Shown piece by piece: positions 29,786-30,067 of a DNA stretch of 30,067 nucleotides. The notes beneath the pieces are model-generated. The model was not told the DNA's origin. It worked only from the letters and a program-made list of their open reading frames with translations, and searched no databases. The stretch is taken from positions 1 through 30,067 of IMG/VR virus record IMGVR_UViG_3300005253_000413, one strand, 5' to 3'. Each line of letters starts with the position of its first letter. The first letter of the stretch is position 1. The stretch comes from a virus. Made by a program: the position numbers and the translations under genes.

Positions 29786-30067
29786 TTACCTCCCGGGGCC
29801 GGTGGTGAGGGTGATGGGCCCGCCCGCGGCCGTGATGACGGCCGGGTCGATCGTGCCGTCGTGGACGTGGTTATCGTCCTGGGAGCATTGCGGATCCGCC
29901 GCGCACAAGACGGCAAACTCCGCCGGTGTCGGCAGCCCGCCGGTGGCACAGTCGCCGGTCGCTACACACTCAGCGTACGCGCGGACAAACCAGGACTGTG
30001 TCGAGCTCGGCGACGGCGCCGACGGGGGAAACTGCGGCGCCTGGGGCGCGGTCGCATTGGGTGGCAG
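29786..30067 (-). CDS. C-terminus of a gene entering from the right edge
   Basis: A minus-strand frame with no start in the window is open from 30067 to TAA at 29786. It encodes about 93 residues: FPPSAPSPSSTQSWFVRAYA, ECVATGDCATGGLPTPAEFA, VLCAADPQCSQDDNHVHDGT, then a Gly/Thr end (AAGGPITLTTGPGR). Four Cys and a repeat-free extended end suggest a virion surface or fibre protein, but this is a guess. If the genome is circularly permuted it would be the last late gene, following the partial gene at the left edge in the full map. A hairpin follows the stop. Confidence 0.6.
   Translation of the reverse strand: MPPNATAPQAPQFPPSAPSPSSTQSWFVRAYAECVATGDCATGGLPTPAEFAVLCAADPQCSQDDNHVHDGTIDPAVITAAGGPITLTTGPGR

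Noticed and set aside
29533-29949. Frames of 91 and 132 codons on both strands between the right-edge gene and the early operon
   Set aside because: Arg/Pro/Ser shadow composition, overlapping strong hairpins, and the minus-strand frame overlaps the better-supported right-edge gene.
1-30067. tRNA genes, CRISPR arrays, insertion sequences, integrase and attachment sites
   Set aside because: I looked for cloverleaf signatures, spaced direct repeats, transposase motifs and tyrosine/serine recombinase motifs and saw none. This is by eye only.

Overview
The window is a contiguous block of a tailed double-stranded DNA phage (or prophage) genome. It is high in GC (my estimate is about two thirds) and every credible gene lies on the minus strand, so transcription and genome order run from high to low coordinates. 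The virion genes are those of a long non-contractile-tailed phage with an HK97-type head: small and large terminase, portal, prohead protease, major capsid protein, connectors, tail tube, tail assembly chaperones, a tape measure of about 1,050 codons and a tail hub. I see no sheath, integrase, tRNA, CRISPR array or DNA polymerase. Most neighbouring genes overlap by 4 bases (ATGA or GTGA) or lie 1-4 bases apart. Transcription-unit starts carry a strong AAGGAGG-type ribosome site.

Layout in the direction of transcription. (1) 30067-29786: the C-terminus of a gene entering from the right edge, probably the last late gene if the genome wraps. (2) 29785-29263: a non-coding stretch with several GC hairpins, a candidate promoter and two TCTACGCG sites. 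(3) 29262-25702: an early run of eleven small genes (zinc-binding, winged-helix and unknown). (4) 25652-22191: a recombination module (ERF-type single-strand annealing protein, RecB/Cas4-like exonuclease, an associated coiled-coil protein) and small genes. (5) 22190-21745: a mostly non-coding stretch with DnaA-box-like repeats, a candidate origin. (6) 21744-16585: a QxT-type nuclease candidate, a 508-residue double winged-helix protein, zinc proteins, small membrane proteins, a core-deleted ParB-like protein and a small lipoprotein. (7) 16572-1: packaging, head and tail genes, ending in a partial tail gene at the left edge.

The most unusual points are these. The portal protein is fused in frame to a P-loop nucleotide-kinase-like domain that has its own internal ribosome site. 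A dockerin-like calcium-loop module of atypical codon use is embedded in a beta-helix protein next to the capsid gene. The hexamer CTGGAG/CTCCAG appears to be absent from all 30 kb, although about 20 copies are expected and its one-base relatives are common. Two interlocked inverted repeats can sequester a ribosome site near 20.3 kb. A ParB-like protein has lost the core of its domain.

At least six genes need a one-base correction to read through (tape measure, two capsid-accessory genes, the ParB-like gene, a two-span membrane protein and a small coiled-coil gene). The correction falls in or beside a short G/C run in nearly every case and restores 4-base overlaps with neighbours in the small genes. 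I read most of these as residual sequencing indels rather than biology. The host cannot be named. The dockerin-like motif is of a type common in Planctomycetes, and the lipoprotein suggests a host with a diderm-like envelope, but both are weak hints.
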